Source: Poronia punctata
Lineage: Eukaryota; Ascomycota; Sordariomycetes; Xylariales; Xylariaceae
Assembly: GCA_022579005.1 (NCBI GenBank)
Contig: MU401522.1
Location: 113,624 to 177,623 of the forward strand
Direction of reading: 5' to 3'
DNA length: 64,000 bases
Of this stretch, positions 35,024 through 45,263 are shown one piece after another; the first letter of the stretch is position 1, and each line of letters begins with the position of its first letter. Under the pieces are notes generated by a model. It was not told the origin of the DNA and did no database searches. It saw nothing but the letters and a program-made list of their open reading frames with translations. The position numbers and the translations under genes were made by a program.

Positions 35024-36020
35024 ATGTCTGAACCTAAGAGGCAGAAGTCTGAGAAGGGTAAGTAATGGTAGTTAGTTAGTTTGCAACTCGATATGAGGAA
35101 TGAATCATATACCGAAGAGCTAGCTGACATTCATTCATTTCGTCCCGTCACGTTCAGATGTGCCCTACGAACTCATCTACTGGGGCGGCATCCCCGGCCG
35201 AGGCGAGTTCATCCGCCTAGCACTAGAGGAAGGCGGGGCGGACTACACGGACACGGCACATACGGAGAAGGGCAACGAGCAAGTGCTGGCGCAGATCAAA
35301 GAGGACAATTTTGGCGACGACGTCAACCCGCCTCCGCTGGCGCCGCCTATCCTGCGCCACGGCGACTTGCTCATCAGTCAGACGCCCAACATTTTGCTAT
35401 ACTTGGCCCCGCGACTAGGCCTCGTCCCCGACGCGGTCGAAGACCCGGACGCGCTGTATCGCGTCAATGGTCTCGCCTTGACGGCGCTGGATGGTCTGAG
35501 TAATGAGGTGCATGATACGCATCACCCGATCGCGTCGGGGCTTTACTACGAGGATCAGAAGGATGAGGCTGTGCGGAGGAGTAAGGATTTTGTGCAGAAT
35601 AGATTGCCTAAGTTCCTGGGGTATTTTGAGAGAGTGTTGGTGGGAAAGGCCAGTGGGGATGGCCCGTGGTTGTATGGTGGACAGTTGACTTTTGCGGATT
35701 TGGTCTTGTTCCAGGTATGCTTGCTTCCCTTTTATTTATTTTGTTTTGGCCTGGTGTTTCTCTTTTCGATTTCTGACCGGCTGCTTGCATAGTGCATCGA
35801 GGGCCTCAACTTTGCGTTCCCCAAGGCTATCCTGGCGGCGCAGAGTGCGGGCAAGTACATCAACGTCTTCAAGCTGCACAAGGCCGTCCAGGAGAGGCCT
35901 AAGATCAAGGCCTATCTCGACAGCGATCGGAGACAGCCGTTCTCTATGGGCATATATCGATATTATCCCGAGCTCGATCTTGACCAATCGAGCTTGCCCG
36001 ATTCTGGGCCCAATCCTTGA
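35024..36020 (+). CDS. Glutathione S-transferase
   Basis: Three exons (35024-35057, 35158-35714, 35793-36020) give 272 aa. The 11-residue first exon (MSEPKRQKSEK) joins G to AT across a 100-nt intron. The N-terminal thioredoxin-like domain starts DVPYELIYWGGIPGRGEFIRLALEE and contains the glutathione-contact region ending SQTPNILLYLAPRLGLVP. The all-helical C-terminal domain contains GPWLYGGQLTFADLVLFQ, the usual buried N-capping/Asp block of GSTs, and continues after a 78-nt intron with CIEGLNFAFPKA and PKIKAYLDSDRR. The family conjugates glutathione to electrophiles in the cytosol; several fungal members act in detoxification. The specific class is not certain, closest in style to sigma/fungal-specific GSTs. 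Confidence 0.9.
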
Positions 36021-36577
36021 GAGAGTACGCTGAAGTTGAGAAACTTCTTCTCGCTCGCCATATCGTATAGGAAAGGTTAGATAAGATGAACTATGGGAAG
36101 GAAATAAATAACTATTATAACGTTAGCGACCAAGGTGCCATATATCTCTTCTGTGGGAGAAGGGGATGGCATATAGTACTGAAACTCTCTGGCCGAAGAA
36201 TTCGTGAACTGTTGCCGGGATGATACCAATAGGTACAGTAGTACGAGTTAGTGGTCGGCAAATACCGAGATGAAATCCACTATACCCCAGTATAATATCC
36301 ATCCACGCCATCCTAGAAAGCCCGACAGCCCTGACAACCCTACTGTAATTGATGGGCCCTCGATGCCTGTGGGTTCACCCCAGCACGCCAAGGTAATGAA
36401 TGCTGTAACAGCTGTCAATGGCCACACGTCGCTTTTTCGAGATACCTAGACTAGACCATCATATGTAACTGCCTGCAGTCAATATGGCATAAAGTTGTTT
36501 TCTTATTGCCTAACCGCCACTAGGTAACCTTATCGTGCTGTGAGAGCCCAGCAAGGGCCTCTCTCAATTCGTCCACT
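36021..36577. other. Intergenic between the GST and battenin genes
   Basis: Holds the GST 3' end and the promoter of the rightward battenin gene. No further feature was found. Confidence 0.6.
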
Positions 36578-38186
36578 ATGCCACTGATAAGTCGCTCTCC
36601 ATCATCTTCGGGCTTGCTTCCGATGCCGGGTTCCCCCTCGGCATCCTGGGCCGTTTACAGGGCTCGCCTGGTATCCTTTTTCCAGGCTGCCGATACCCAT
36701 GTCCTCGCAGCCTTCTGGCTATTCGGTAGGATATCGCAAAATAGTCTCGGACGAAGAAAGGAACAACCTTGGCTAACTCTAAACTTAGGATTGATTAACA
36801 ATGTCCTCTACGTCATCATCCTCTCCGCCGCTCAAGACCTCGTCGGTTCCGATGTGCCCAAAGGCCTAGTCCTGCTCGCAGACGTACTGCCCTCGTTCTT
36901 CACCAAGTTGATCGCTCCCTACTTTATCCACAAGGTGCCATATTCACTGCGCATCATCTTCTTCGCCGCCATATCCTCTGTCGGCATGCTCATGATAGCC
37001 TTCACCCCAGCCGACAAGTCTGTTGGTGTCAAGATGGCCGGAGTCGTACTCGCGAGCTTGTCCAGCGGTGGAGGCGAGTTGAGCTTCCTGGGATTGACGC
37101 ATTATTACGGACACATGTCACTCGCCGCATGGGGCAGTGGCACCGGCGCGGCTGGATTGATCGGCGCTGGGTTATATGTCGTGTTGACGGATTGGCTAGG
37201 GTTCAGCGTGAAGAATAGTCTCGTAGCTTCTTCTTTCTTGCCCGTCGTGATGCTGGTCAGCTTCTTCCTCGTACTTCCCCGGGGACCGTTGCGCGAAGAA
37301 TCGAAATCTCGGGCTTACGAACCCTTGCTACAATCGGATGATGGCGAGGCGCGAAACGTTGACGATGTATCCACGAGCAATGCCGCCGCCTCGAGTCTGC
37401 TTGCGCCTGGTCCCACCGCTCTGTCGCCCACCGATGCGGATCCGTGGAGTAGAATTTGGGCTAATCTTGGTCGGGCCAAGGCGCTCTTCTTACCTTATAT
37501 GCTGCCTTTGCTACTTGTTTACGTAGCTGAATACACTATTAACCAGGGTGTCTCGCCAACTCGTAAGTATGGGTCGGATTGGTTCTCCTTTTGTCTTTTT
37601 GGTCTCGTAAAGGGGGTGACCTTGCAGTTTGGTCTGCCGAAACCATGGTGTCTGTCAAGGTTCTCTAGTCTGATGGACAAGGAAGAAGCAGCACATTTAA
37701 AAAAAAACACCAGTGGCTAACATACCTCTTATAGTGCTCTTCCCGCTAGAATCGTCCCCTTTCACCGAGTTCCGAGACTTCTATCCGATGTACAGCTTCC
37801 TGTACCAGTTGGGCGTTTTCATCTCCCGATCATCCATCGCATTTATCCGGATTCGTCACTTATACTTTCCATCATTCCTACAAGTCGGAAACCTGGCGCT
37901 ACTCACGCTGCATTCGTTGCTAAACTTCATCCCGAGCGTCTACATTGTGTTCGTTGTCATTTTCTGGGAAGGTTTGCTTGGAGGAGCCGTGTACGTAAAC
38001 ACGTTTGCCGACATAATGGAAACGGTGCCGTTTGCGGAGAGAGAGTTTAGTCTCGGGGCGACGAGCGTCAGTGATAGCGCGGGGATCTGCATTGCCGGGT
38101 TCATCGGCATGGCTATGGAAGTTTGGCTTTGCAACTACCAAGTCCGGCATGGCAGGGATTGGTGCAAGAATATCCGGGCCAGTTGA
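36578..38186 (+). CDS. BTN1: Battenin/CLN3 homologue, vacuolar membrane protein
   Basis: Three exons (36578-36725, 36789-37562, 37735-38186) give 457 aa. The family is a lysosomal/vacuolar multi-pass membrane protein; yeast Btn1 influences vacuolar pH and basic amino acid transport. Intron 1 (63 nt) falls exactly inside the conserved [19 protein letters not shown] by joining G to GA. Further family blocks are [62 protein letters not shown] joined to [18 protein letters not shown] across the 172-nt intron 2, [11 protein letters not shown], and the terminal [21 protein letters not shown]. Around ten hydrophobic segments are present. A hydrophilic loop lies between residues about 230 and 290. 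The order and spacing match complete fungal battenins. Confidence 0.94.
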
Positions 38187-38820
38187 GCTTTTATCTGGGA
38201 ACATATCCTGGTTTTACAAAGTGAGCGGGGGTGATAGGGGCTTTAAGTTTTGCCCGTCGACACTGGGTTTCGCATGCGGCCCCTCGGTATATTGCACGGG
38301 CCGGAACGCGCCGGCCACGAGAACCGTCGCGGTAAATGCTTGGTGGGTAACAGCGCTCCGTCTCAAGAAGTACACATTCCGAGACGTGTTTTCTGATCCG
38401 ACGACCGACTTTTCTACTCGGTGACATGCTAACAATTATTGGATAACATAGGTGACAGAAAGAAACAGGCAATTTCCTGTCGGGGATTTATAGCCCTCAG
38501 GACATCGGGATTTATCTATATAATATATATCAGAGCCTGCACATAATCACCGAAGCAGATGTCTGGCTGAGATGCCTCTTATATACCTCCATTCTTATTT
38601 GGTTGATAAGCACCAAAAGTAGGCGCCGGATAGATAAAGCTTATACGATAATTATTAATGTATATTGCATGACAGATTTATCATGGATCTTCTTGGGCTA
38701 TTTCATATATACACGACTATCTTAGGTCCATGTAGACAGACAATACATACTATGGTCAACTACGCGCACACTCTTCGCGTCATGTGTTTCCTGTCATCTA
38801 CGCCCATATGATTGCCTCGT
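38187..38820. terminator. Space between convergent battenin and DNA glycosylase genes
   Basis: Must contain both 3' ends. It is AT-rich near 38500-38660 (TATATAATATATATC). No gene is seen. Confidence 0.5.
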
Positions 38821-40149
38821 TTATACATCCTCTTCCACCTTGAGAGGTATATCTTCTACTTCAGACTTAGACTTAACCTCTTGCTGAATCTTCTTTCCCT
38901 TCCTAAACGCCTTTCTCAGCTCGCATGAGCCCGCCTTCCCACCCCCACCACCGGCCTTGCACTCATCACAGACCTTCCCATGCTTCACCATGAGCACATG
39001 CAACCCATACTTATCCTCATCCGGGATCCTCACATCCAGATGCGCATACGTCTGATCGCGCGTAGCCCCGGGAGGTCTCCAGCCCAAGAAGCCCGTAATC
39101 CGATGAACATGAGTATCAACAGCAAAACTAGCCCTTTGCAAGCAAAAAAGCAAAACACAACTCGCAGTCTTTGGCCCTACCCCTCGAAAGGCGAGGAGCT
39201 GTCTCATGGCCTCGTCATCGGAAACATTGAATAGATGATCGAGACTATACGTGCCGTATCTCTCGCGCGTCTGGTCCAATATATCGATGATGACGCGCGA
39301 TTTCACCGCCGCCAAGCCGCCGCTCTCAATGGCTTTCCGTAGCTTCTCCGGCCCGCCCGCTACCACGGCGTCCCAGGCGTCGCTACGGCCGTATACGCGG
39401 TCCATGGATAGCTTTGCGCGACTGCTGTTGGCGTCGCTCGTGTTTTGGGAGAGGATGGTGCGGATTAGCGCGTCTAGGACGGAGGGGGAGTCTCCGCATC
39501 CGGCGCGGTTCGAAGGCGCTTCTTTGACTTTGACAGGGGGAAGGGATTTGTCCGGTGGTTGTCTGCGCTCGCCGCCGTGAAGGGTTGATAAGATTCCGTA
39601 TGCCAGCTTACATTCTTCCCCTGTCGGACGATGAAAGTCCGGGAAGGGAGATTGGCGGAGCCCGGCGAATCGGGTGTAGGATTTTAGTTTTTTGGCTTGG
39701 AGGTCGGCTGCTGCTGTTGTTGTTGTTGCTGTTGCTATGTTTTCGATTGTTTTGTTTTCGAGGATTTTGTTCTTTTTCTTTTTGTTTTTGTTTTTCTTCT
39801 TACTCCCCTTTTTCGTGTCTTCTATTTCTTCCTCTTTTTCTTCTATTTTCATCTTCTTTCCTTTTGCAGGCGGTTGATTCTTGGTATCAGTGGTTTCTTC
39901 TTCGAGCTTGATGAGTTTCTTCTCCTCATCCTGCTTCCATTTCTCATGTCCTGTAGTTTCCCCCCCTTCTCTCCCTTCCCCAACTTGCGCTCTTATTCGT
40001 TTACTTCGTCGAGGAGAAGGAGGAGGAGGAGGAGGTTCTTCCGTGACCAAGGGAATTTTTCTCTTCTTTTTCGCGTAGTCCACCATCTCCTCTCCTCCAA
40101 CAGGTTTAATAGTGGCTGTTTCGTCTTCAGTGGCCCTAGCCATGGCCAT
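38821..40149 (-). CDS. HhH-GPD (endonuclease III-type) DNA glycosylase
   Basis: An intronless 442-aa frame from ATG at 40149 (MAMARATEDE; the frame extends upstream only to GTG codons; a second ATG follows two codons later) to TAA. The first 160 residues are disordered, Lys/Glu-rich with polyproline and nuclear-localisation-like runs such as KKKNKNKKKKNK. The glycosylase fold follows: VLDALIRTILSQNTSD, then the helix-hairpin-helix FRGVGPKTASCVLLF with catalytic Lys327, and VDTHVHRITGFLGW with catalytic Asp345. The Lys-Asp spacing of 18 equals that in E. coli endonuclease III. Base excision repair in the nucleus is the expected role. The usual C-x6-C-x2-C-x5-C iron-sulphur loop is not intact: only C-x2-C-x11-C is seen, with a Gly-rich insertion. 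Confidence 0.9.
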   Translation of the reverse strand: MAMARATEDETATIKPVGGEEMVDYAKKKRKIPLVTEEPPPPPPSPRRSKRIRAQVGEGREGGETTGHEKWKQDEEKKLIKLEEETTDTKNQPPAKGKKMKIEEKEEEIEDTKKGSKKKNKNKKKKNKILENKTIENIATATTTTAAADLQAKKLKSYTRFAGLRQSPFPDFHRPTGEECKLAYGILSTLHGGERRQPPDKSLPPVKVKEAPSNRAGCGDSPSVLDALIRTILSQNTSDANSSRAKLSMDRVYGRSDAWDAVVAGGPEKLRKAIESGGLAAVKSRVIIDILDQTRERYGTYSLDHLFNVSDDEAMRQLLAFRGVGPKTASCVLLFCLQRASFAVDTHVHRITGFLGWRPPGATRDQTYAHLDVRIPDEDKYGLHVLMVKHGKVCDECKAGGGGGKAGSCELRKAFRKGKKIQQEVKSKSEVEDIPLKVEEDV

Positions 40150-41440
40150 GGCCAGAAAAGTATACAAAAAAGCGATACGGATATTTCCAGAGACGGGGGA
40201 AAAGGGCGGTCGTTTCACCACTGTCCACGGCCAATCAAACGAAAAACCGGGAGTCTCACGGGAAAGGAGGAGAGTTGAAATTCAATACTTGCGCCAGATA
40301 GAGCTGGACTATTGAGGTATGTATCAATGAAATTTACTTATGAAAGAAAGACGGGTAGCTGGTATGTGGTGATGTCAGTGGTTCTCTTCTCTCTTTGGCT
40401 TAGGTACACGGGTAACTGTGGTTACGGACTAGGTAACATAAGTACCCATGTACTCGTATATAGAAGAAGGCCAAGAAACAAAAGAAATAAAAATTAACAT
40501 CCATTGTTACATATATTTGACTGCTCGTATATTTGAACTTGCACTTCATATATAACCTACCTATTTGTGCGGCTACATGATCACGACCTGTACACCAAAC
40601 GAATTTGCTTGTATGTAGGTCTCTTCCAGGCGAACTGCAAACAGTACAGCAGCTGGATGGTCTAGGTATGACAGCAAAGTCCATCCCACGTTGCTCATCA
40701 CAGGCCAAGCTGTTGCTTCTCGACAGGCCTCTGTTAATAGATGCTGGCACGTTTACAATCCTATCGGCCGAGCTATCCATGCCTGAAACTCCCACACGCG
40801 GCCCGGTTTCGCCTACTGGTAGGTATTCCCCAGATTAGCATCTACCTAGCCCAGGCACGGGTTCTCAGGAGCTGCATCCATAACTGTATGTGACAAAGCG
40901 CCATCCAAGGTCGATGCGAACGGACTGCACGGCCTAATCACAGCATAGTAAGATCAACTACAGTTTAGAGTAAACTTTCCCGTAGATATTACCTATGTAT
41001 ATATCGTTTCTCGCGTGGTGAGCAGCACTGTTCCTGGTCTGTCAAAAACAGGGTTAGGCATGGTTATATAAGGCCCCGAAGGAAGACAAAATTGTGAGAG
41101 ATGTTGGTCGCTTTGGCGGGAGAAGCACGGGGGTGGTACGGTAGACCCCCTTTCCCCCCTGTCACGGAAAGTAGAGAGTAATGAGATAAATGGCCTTCAA
41201 AATGTGGTCAATTTTATCTGGCGGCATCTTCGTCGGTTTGTCAGCCATTCTGCCCAGCTCAACAAGGAGGGGCCGGCCGATCAAACTCCGCGGAGCCGTT
41301 CTACTTTGGGAATGGCAGAGCATACCCTTGTGTCCGGACCTCCATTACTCCTCGTCTCTCTTGACCTGTCACTTATTCTGCTGGTTTTCATCATGAGTGC
41401 AACGTCGTCGTGTGTTTACCGTGGCAGTGCACGGATATCA
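40150..41440. other. Intergenic: glycosylase promoter and 3' flank of the Tma46-like gene
   Basis: About 1.3 kb without a supported gene. Both neighbours are on the minus strand, so the promoter is near 40150 and the 3' UTR near 41440. Confidence 0.6.
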
Positions 41441-42562
41441 TCAGGAACCATCACCAGGATCGGCATTTTCAGCCGCCAATGTCGCTGCCAGGCGCTCTGC
41501 CTCTTTCTTGTCCCTGAGGGCTTGGGTTTCACGTCGTAATTTCTCCAGGTTCCAGGCATCGTCGTCGTCGCCACCATCGTCGTCCGAGTCGGCCTCTTCT
41601 GTGAAGCGCCAGTTGCCACTTTCGAACAGGGCTCGGCCCGTAGATTCCTTGGCCTGTCTGGCCTGCTCTTCGGCAGCCTTCTTGTCCATGCGGTCTTTCT
41701 TCCATTTAGCAAATGACTCGGGAGTAACAGGTGTCAGCGTGCCGGTCAGTTTGTGCCTCTCGGATTCGAGGAAATCTTCTAGGGTCAGGGTCTTGAGCGG
41801 AGACTTGTCGAGCAACGCCTTCTCAGCCGCACGCTGTTCTTTGGTCTTGAGTATGAAACTGTAGCAAGTAGTACTCTGTAAGTATGCGGCAAGTAATTTT
41901 CGGCCAACAGGTATGCGCATGTGAACTTACCCAGCCGGAAGAGCATGTTTGTATTTGCACTTGTCGCCACCATTTGGACATATCCAGAACCAACCGTATT
42001 TTCCATCTTCGATGGCGTCGATGAAATATTTGCAGACCTTGTCCGTGGTAGTGACCTGGTTGCCCTTCTTCGAAGTGACTACTTTTCGTAATTTTTCCTC
42101 GTCCCAATCGGCTGAAGTCTCTTGTTTTTTCGTCTCCTCTTCCTCTGCTCGAGCGTCGGTATATAGATTCTTTTTCTCCGTCTTTCGCTCCACAGCCAGA
42201 TCATGGGCAAACTTGCACTTTTTGCCCTTCTCGCAGTTTCCTTTCCTCCAAAAGATACACACAACGGTCTTGGGGTCGACACCAAAGGGAACTTTCTGCA
42301 CCTGGCTGGGTCGGGCGAGCAAAGCCTCGGTTTCTCGTTTGGCGTCTTCGGCGGCTTTCTTCTCACGGAGACGTGCCTCTTTCTCCGCTTGCTTCCGCTT
42401 CTCTTCGGCGCTGCCACCTGATTTGGCTGTCGCTTCTAGCTGCTTGATGTGTTTCTGGGCGACCGATCCTTTCTTATTTTTCATGCCAAAGGTCTTATCC
42501 ACCACAGCCTTAGCAGCCGCTGGCTTCTTCCCTTTGGGATCTTCCTTCTTTTTTGGAGGCAT
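41441..42562 (-). CDS. TMA46: CCCH zinc-finger translation-associated protein, Tma46/DFRP1-like
   Basis: Two exons (41931-42562, 41441-41858; 72-nt intron, phase 2) give 349 aa. Tma46/ZC3H15 binds ribosomes and partners the GTPase Rbg1/DRG1 in translation. The N-terminus MPPKKKEDPKGKK is Lys-rich, followed by a coiled-coil-like KRKQAEKEARLREKKAAE segment. Zinc finger 1 is C102-x7-C110-x5-C116-x3-H120. Zinc finger 2 is C177-x17-C195-x6-C202-x3-H206, with YGWFWICPNG characteristic of the family. After the intron comes the DFRP-type region (KSPLKTLTLEDFLESERHKL, TPVTPESFAKWKKDR) that contacts the GTPase, then an acidic stretch. All family parts are present and in order. Confidence 0.94.
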
Positions 42563-43265
42563 CTTCGGGGTCTGAACGCTATAACGCTATATTGTCCAAA
42601 TTGTACACTCTTCAGAGCTTACAATAGTCCCCTCTTCTGCGGACAGAGAACACCTGATTATTAGGTACGGTCCGAATAAGTGGCATTTGCCGAACTGCAC
42701 AACAGTCTCGTAGTGGCGGGTAGCGGCAAGTAATTGTTGGTATTAAGGTTAGTAGGTACACGTTAGTGGGCTATCCGCGGCGATAGTGGAGGGGGCCGTC
42801 TGAAATATTCCACTACGTCACATGATTTGGAAGGCTTAGCCAATTTCAGCCACAGTCTGTACCCAACATATCCCATAATTTCCAGTTCGTGGCACAGTGT
42901 GAGTGTGTATTCGTAGTCTGTAGATATAAGGAGGTCTTTGTAGGTACATGTGGGTAGTGGGTACATGGGTATCCTGTAGGACGGAGGTGCCTACGTGTAT
43001 GCATACTTGCAATTACGTTACAGGTACCGGGCACCTGCAGTTGCGAATGCTTCAAGCTGTCCTCTTGAGGTTGTTGCTCCATTACACTTCCAACTACCCA
43101 AATTATCCTGCGCGCTCAACACTTTCCACGCAACCTTAAAGTAAGTTCATCGAAATCGGGGACGACGGTTCGTAGCCCGCATATCTAACTTTCTTGCTCT
43201 ACTGACGCCTTTGCGCCTCGCACTTTAGCCCAACCTTACCGAATTATACCCCGAACACGATCATC
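42563..43265. promoter_or_regulatory. Divergent promoter region between the Tma46-like gene and OST4
   Basis: The 703-bp interval separates two genes transcribed away from each other, so it should contain both promoters. No defined motif was fixed. Confidence 0.45.
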
Positions 43266-43439
43266 ATGATCTCGGACGATGAGCTGTACAGCCTTGCCAT
43301 ATTTCTTGGCTCGGTTTCCATGATACTTATCGTAGTATACCACTTCTTCGAAGTCAATTCAAAAGAGGACAACGCAGTTCCCGAGAAAGTAGCGAAAGCC
43401 ATTGCGCCGCCATCTACGGCGACCTCAACCAAACAATAA
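43266..43439 (+). CDS. OST4: OST4, mini-subunit of the oligosaccharyltransferase
   Basis: A 57-aa frame, ATG at 43266 to TAA at 43437-43439, easily missed because of its size. The sequence opens MISDDELYSLAIFLGS and continues with a single membrane helix (about residues 6-27, ending VVYHFFEVN) and a short polar tail with Lys/Ala/Thr/Ser. That is the established form of fungal Ost4, which lies in the ER membrane and holds the catalytic STT3 to the Ost3/6 subunit of the N-glycosylation enzyme. The start is the first ATG after a C/A-rich leader. The tail is longer than that of the 36-residue yeast protein, as I recall is common in filamentous fungi. Confidence 0.93.
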   Translation: MISDDELYSLAIFLGSVSMILIVVYHFFEVNSKEDNAVPEKVAKAIAPPSTATSTKQ

Positions 43440-45263
43440 CCAACAACAAGATAAAACTATGATACCCAATGATTACCTCAACCGGCTACGCAGTTACGCA
43501 CTGTTTTTCGTGGACCTGGGCAGGTTGGCACGAATAAGTTACGCTGTAAATCCATCCATCACGACAGCAACAGAAGAAATGAGCAAGGGGATATCCGTCC
43601 ATGGGCATAGAGTATGGGCGTTGGTGGCGGTGCCAGCTTGATCAACATGGTCGTGCTCACGACAAGCTTCTTTCTCGATGGGGAGGTACCCTCCCGAATC
43701 GAGTTTGTTTTTGCTAAATAATTCATAAGCATGGACGTTGTGTACTTGCGATGATCAATATACACGTGTTGGTCGTGGACGAGATGAAGAATTAGCGTCG
43801 CGCATTGGTTGTTTGCTACACACACAAACAACGTGTAGTATGCAATGACTCAATACCATATCTACACATGAGTCTTCAGCCCAGTCAGATCTGATTTATG
43901 CTACATAACTCTCTGGTCCTTTTTTCTGTGCAAAAAGCGATGTTGTAGACTTACCAAGGTTTAGCATAAATTATTATATTGCATTCGATCTACCGCTGCC
44001 TATAGGTGCGTATACTGCGCAAATTCCTTCGCGTACCTCACAATTTGACAAGGTGGCATTGATGTCAGGTGTCCACATCCATAACGCATCCAGTATCTAC
44101 CTAGTAGTAGATAATAACGTCAGTATATGTTTACAAACATTGATCAGGGTCGTACTGAACCGGGCCCTCTCCAAAGTCATACGAGTATACAAAAAGTATG
44201 TCGACTTTGATATCAATTGAAAGTAAAAAATGCAGGATTCCTAGATCGGTCTTCATGTGGCTGTGCAGAATGTTGTTACAGTGTTTGCAGCCATGTACTG
44301 TACTGGGTATACTGTATATCGAAGGCCTTGAAGGTGAGGCAATTTTACACGTATGTAAAAGCGAGAATACTTCTACTCTATTGTTGACATTCTACGATAT
44401 TCTTCGATTTATCTCGCCCGGTATTCTTTTCACTACTAGATGTAAATAATACTGCAATACAACCTCAGTCGATTAGCATTGCCATTTCTGAGTATGACTA
44501 ACATTGGAGGCATTGAGGGACGTAGGTATGGTATCTGATAAGAAGCATATACAGAACAGTGCATGTACTGTATGGCGCGTTTGATTGGCGTATCCCCACC
44601 CATCAACAGAAGTGAACAGTCTGGCCCAATGAAGCGCTAGTCGGTACTGTTACCCAGGCGGCGCCCAGGCAAACTCAGACCCATTTGAAACTAGATCAGC
44701 CCACCCCCTGCTCGTTCTTTGCCTTTCCCTTCTCCGTCTGGTCGCGACCTAACCCTGCAAAACCAAAGGCAACCGCATTCCATTCTTGCTCCCTCCCTCC
44801 CTCCCGCCATCTCGCATTTCCTATCCAACCATTCTTTCTCCCACCGCCATCCCTTCTCTCTCAGACCGACCAGAACTTCTAATAATCAATTACGCCCGTG
44901 CCATAGGAACAGGGTATCTATTCTTTTCTTTTTAGCATCGACTTTTCTTTCTGTTGCCACTCTACTACTCCATTCGCGTCACTCGACGACTTTGGAACTA
45001 CTAAGCGTCGCCTGCCAAAGAAGAACAGAGCGCCTTCAGCCGTTTGCCACGGCACTATTTTCCCACGTACTGTCACAAGTCGCCAACTTTCCTTCGCGGC
45101 ATCATATTCGGGTTCCTTGCATCGGCACAACACGTTGACCGATATCTTCACAAGTTCGCCCAACCAGTCTAGCTCACGTTCTGCGTCGCGCGTCTGTTGG
45201 ATCAACGCTGATCGTCAAGCTCGATTGTTTGTCTAATCCCAGTTGACGCCACCCAACATAAAA
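43440..45263. other. Intergenic and probable long leader of the Yra1-like gene
   Basis: About 1.8 kb. No other gene is supported. The part at about 44770-44880 is strongly pyrimidine-rich (repeated CCTCC and TTCTTTC words), typical of the promoter/leader of highly expressed fungal genes and lying 400-500 bp before the Yra1-like start codon. Confidence 0.55.
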
